Part shown: positions 23,182-25,194 of the stretch, in pieces
Layout of the letters: each line of letters opens with the position of its first letter
Numbering within the stretch: position 1 is the first letter of the stretch
DNA from: an uncultured Clostridia bacterium
GTDB lineage: Bacteria; Bacillota; Clostridia; UBA1381
Length of the DNA stretch: 25,194 nucleotides
Direction of reading: 5' to 3'
Assembly: GCA_934454215.1 (NCBI GenBank)
Contig: CAKSGG010000040.1
Span: 1-25,194, forward strand
Position numbers and translations under genes: made by a program
The notes under the pieces: model-generated
What the model was told of the DNA's origin: nothing
The model's input: only the letters and a program-made list of their open reading frames with translations
Database searches by the model: none

Positions 23182-25194
23182 TTATTTTATTACGTCTGTC
23201 TTTTCGGTAAGCGCTTTCATTCCACCAATGCTGTCGAATATCATAAGCCCAAGCTCATCGTTATCCTCTGCGTCTGACGGTACGCTTATTTCCGCTGTTT
23301 CATTATCAGCCGTTCCGATTACGGCTTTTTTCAAAAGTCCGTTATTTTTTATGCTCAAAATCGGTGTATAGCTGACTGTCTCATCTGTATTGCTGTAAAT
23401 CTTAAAGCTTACATTTATCTTTTTACCTGCAAAATCCTTAAGCTTCTCTACCGAATTTCCGTTTTCATCTTTAACGGTTATATTATTTACGGCTAAAGCC
23501 ATTTTTGCCGTTGTAAACGATGTGTTGACTTCCTCGCTCATATTTCCCGCTGTGTTTGAAACTCCAGTCAATACCTTAATTGAATATGTACGGTTAAAAT
23601 CAAGAGCTGCACTAAGCGCTATTTTGACAATCGTATTTCTTGAATTGTCATTGCTGATAATCAGCTCATACGGTATCTGAACATCTTCACCGTCTTTAAG
23701 AAGCTTAATATTATTCTTTGTCAATGTTTCATTTTTCATTTCCGAATCAAATACAAGCTTAATTTCGGGCTTTGTGTTTACATTTACGCTGCCGTCAGCA
23801 GGAGTTATCGAAACAAGCTTAGGTGCTTGCTGCCATCTTGCATATACCGTTATATCTCCCGATGTAACACCTGTTCCGTTAAACGGAATTGTCAAAGCTT
23901 CATCTCTGAACCAGCCCGCAAAAGTATATCCTGCCTTTGTCGGGTCTGCCGGCATTTCTATATTGCCGAACAAATCTGCGTCTGCGTCCTCAACATCACT
24001 TCCGCCGTTTGAGTTGAACTTTACAGCATTCGCTTTACCCTGTACTTTAATATAAATATCGTCCAGTAAGAATGAACTGCCCTCTGCCGAGTTGCTGTTA
24101 TATCCCTCGCCCATATAAAAGCCTTTCAGGAATCTTGAGCTTCTTCCTTCCGAACTGTCATTGCTTGATGACGGGAAACCGTACTGTCTGTAAATATTAA
24201 CATTTTCTCCGCTTGTCGATACATAGCTTATATAGCAGCGTGCTTCACCGTTTGTTTTGAAATTCGTTTCATTCTGAGTATCTCCGTGCAGATTGAATAA
24301 AATTCTTACAGTTATAAATCCGTCAACATCTGCCTGCTTGATAACTGCGTCGTTACCTTCTCCGCTCGGGTCAACCAAACGTATCTCTTTGCCGCCGACA
24401 GTATCTGTACCCCAGCCAAGCATCGGCGCTTCGGCATTTGTACTGCCAAGAACAACCTGCATAAAGCTGCCGAATCGTGCTGTACAATCATTCATATCAA
24501 ATTTATATCCCAACTCATACCATGTATTTCTGTCAAGAGGATAGTTCGGGTTTGCTCTTTCTCCCATAACCTCCGCTTTATATGCAAAAGTATTATCTCC
24601 AACAGCCTCTTCAACGTTATGGAATATATACTTCATGCTGTGGCTTCCGTCATCGTTCGGAACAACCTCATTTGTCCATCTCTGTGCGGCGCCATTTGTT
24701 GCCGCCGGCGAATCAAACGCCGTATTATATGTACCCTCAAAATCTTCCGAGAATATTATGTCACTCCATTTTGCATATACCGTCATGTTGCTTGTTATGC
24801 CCGTTCCGTCGAAAGGCTCTGTCAAAGCTTCATCCTTAAACCAGCCTGCAAACTGATACGGCGCCTTTGTGGGAGCTGTCGGAAGAGTTATGCTTTCATC
24901 TGACGTTGTAATAGGTTCAACCGCACTTCCGCCGTTGCTGTTAAATGTTATTGTGTGAGCCGCTTTCCATTTTGCATATACTGTCATGTCTGATGTAATA
25001 TTTGTATTGTCGAACGGCTTTGTAAATTTTGCGTCCTCATACCAGCCTATAAATTCTGCTCCCTCTTTTTCGGGTACGGGTACTACCGCCAATACTCCGC
25101 CTGCCGCTGTTGCATCGGGAATAATTACATCATCATAGCCCGTATTGAATTTTATTGTGTATGTATTGCTCTTTTTAACATAAATATCGTCTAT
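23182..25194 (-). CDS. Large secreted repeat protein A (InlB B-repeats, lectin-like module, Ig-like Big_5 domain), 5' end cut by window
   Basis: The reading frame is open to the right edge, so the N-terminus is missing. A TTG at 25092 is an internal leucine, because readable protein continues upstream (IDDIYVKKSNTYTIKFN). Visible order: the tail of one lectin-like module at the edge; two InlB B / Listeria-Bacteroides repeats (key pattern GWYxDxxxTxPFD...VYAKW) at about 25170-24766; a ~240-residue lectin-like module (opens EDFEGTYNTAFDSPA, closes LDDIYIK) at 24762-24043; a third B-repeat to about 23833; a Big_5/SbsA-type Ig-like domain (opens SITPADGSVNVN); and a ~105-residue C-terminal module ending at TAA 23184-23182. 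No SLH domain or LPXTG motif is seen in the visible part. It is followed by a clear paralogue. Probably an extracellular glycan-binding or scaffold protein (inference); no catalytic domain is recognisable. Confidence 0.85.
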   Translation of the reverse strand: MDDIYVKKSNTYTIKFNTGYDDVIIPDATAAGGVLAVVPVPEKEGAEFIGWYEDAKFTKPFDNTNITSDMTVYAKWKAAHTITFNSNGGSAVEPITTSDESITLPTAPTKAPYQFAGWFKDEALTEPFDGTGITSNMTVYAKWSDIIFSEDFEGTYNTAFDSPAATNGAAQRWTNEVVPNDDGSHSMKYIFHNVEEAVGDNTFAYKAEVMGERANPNYPLDRNTWYELGYKFDMNDCTARFGSFMQVVLGSTNAEAPMLGWGTDTVGGKEIRLVDPSGEGNDAVIKQADVDGFITVRILFNLHGDTQNETNFKTNGEARCYISYVSTSGENVNIYRQYGFPSSSNDSSEGRSSRFLKGFYMGEGYNSNSAEGSSFLLDDIYIKVQGKANAVKFNSNGGSDVEDADADLFGNIEMPADPTKAGYTFAGWFRDEALTIPFNGTGVTSGDITVYARWQQAPKLVSITPADGSVNVNTKPEIKLVFDSEMKNETLTKNNIKLLKDGEDVQIPYELIISNDNSRNTIVKIALSAALDFNRTYSIKVLTGVSNTAGNMSEEVNTSFTTAKMALAVNNITVKDENGNSVEKLKDFAGKKINVSFKIYSNTDETVSYTPILSIKNNGLLKKAVIGTADNETAEISVPSDAEDNDELGLMIFDSIGGMKALTEKTDVIK
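24043..24762 (-). repeat. Lectin-like module copy in protein A
   Basis: About 240 codons matching the N-terminal module of the neighbouring protein B (22314-23030). Shared landmarks in order: EDFEG/N, AY/AFDSPA, RW, a YPLDRxxWYELGYKFxMNDC block, RFGSFMQ, DVDGFI, ILFNLHGxTQNxTNF, TNGEA, FPSxSN, RSSRF, GEG, and DDIYIK at the end. Another copy ends at the right window edge, where only IDDIYVK is visible. The fold is probably a concanavalin-type beta sandwich, judging only from the EDFE...DDIxV frame common in such domains. Confidence 0.75.

Larger units (their letters stand above)
796..25194 (-). other. Probable single long operon for glycan capture and breakdown
   Basis: Thirteen consecutive genes on one strand, with gaps of 3, 11, 14, 15, 17, 19, 19, 35, 40, 55 and 70 bases and one ATGA overlap. 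No clear promoter was found in the gaps; they hold ribosome binding sites and two hairpins without strong U-tracts. The order is surface binding proteins, importer, secreted beta-helix enzymes, SLH proteins, then cytoplasmic enzymes. The promoter and regulator are expected beyond 25194. Confidence 0.65.

Noticed and set aside
25090..25092. TTG as start codon of the right-most gene
   Set aside because: The same frame continues upstream to the window edge with a recognisable DDIYVK module end and B-repeat beginning, and no ribosome binding site precedes the TTG.
1..25194. tRNA or rRNA genes, CRISPR arrays, complete insertion sequences
   Set aside because: No cloverleaf-like arms, no regularly spaced short repeats and no transposase were found; the repeated DNA is coding repeats of secreted proteins.

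Overview
The window reads as a carbohydrate-utilisation locus from a Gram-positive clostridial bacterium (Bacillota), probably an uncultured gut or rumen member. The reasons are moderately AT-rich DNA, strong AGGAGG-type ribosome binding sites, a lipoprotein-anchored LplA/LplB/LplC-type ABC importer, S-layer homology (SLH) wall-binding domains, and InlB B-type (Listeria-Bacteroides) repeats in secreted proteins. The species cannot be named from sequence alone.

All recognisable genes lie on the minus strand, so transcription runs from the right edge to the left. From right to left: (i) 25194-20229, two related very large secreted repeat proteins, the first cut by the window edge; (ii) 20213-16915, two ABC permeases and a sugar-binding lipoprotein; (iii) 16903-11280, two secreted right-handed beta-helix proteins resembling glycoside hydrolase family GH141; (iv) 11265-6583, two SLH-domain wall proteins, one with SLH repeats at the C-terminus and one at the N-terminus; (v) 6512-796, four proteins without signal peptides, presumably cytoplasmic: an RpiB/LacAB-type sugar-phosphate isomerase relative, an SGNH esterase, a GH106-like hydrolase and a GH125 alpha-mannosidase; (vi) 795-1, degenerate DNA with a frameshifted tyrosine-recombinase fragment and an unrecognised broken small gene.

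Gaps between genes are 3 to about 70 bases, with one ATGA overlap, and no convincing internal promoter or strong terminator was found. The 24 kb therefore looks like one long operon whose promoter and regulator lie beyond the right edge. Two intercistronic hairpins (23143-23166 and 6542-6566) may adjust expression between segments.

Working model (inference): secreted proteins bind and cut a complex branched polysaccharide at the cell surface, the LplABC-type importer takes up oligosaccharides, and cytoplasmic esterase and exo-glycosidases strip acyl groups, rhamnose-like and mannose residues. GH141-like plus GH106-like plus a GDSL esterase points toward a pectic rhamnogalacturonan-type glycan, but the GH125 mannosidase does not fit that neatly, so the substrate is open. 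The most interesting unexplained material is the set of repeated secreted modules in the two right-hand proteins, the shared C-terminal module, and the non-canonical active-site motifs of the isomerase and esterase.
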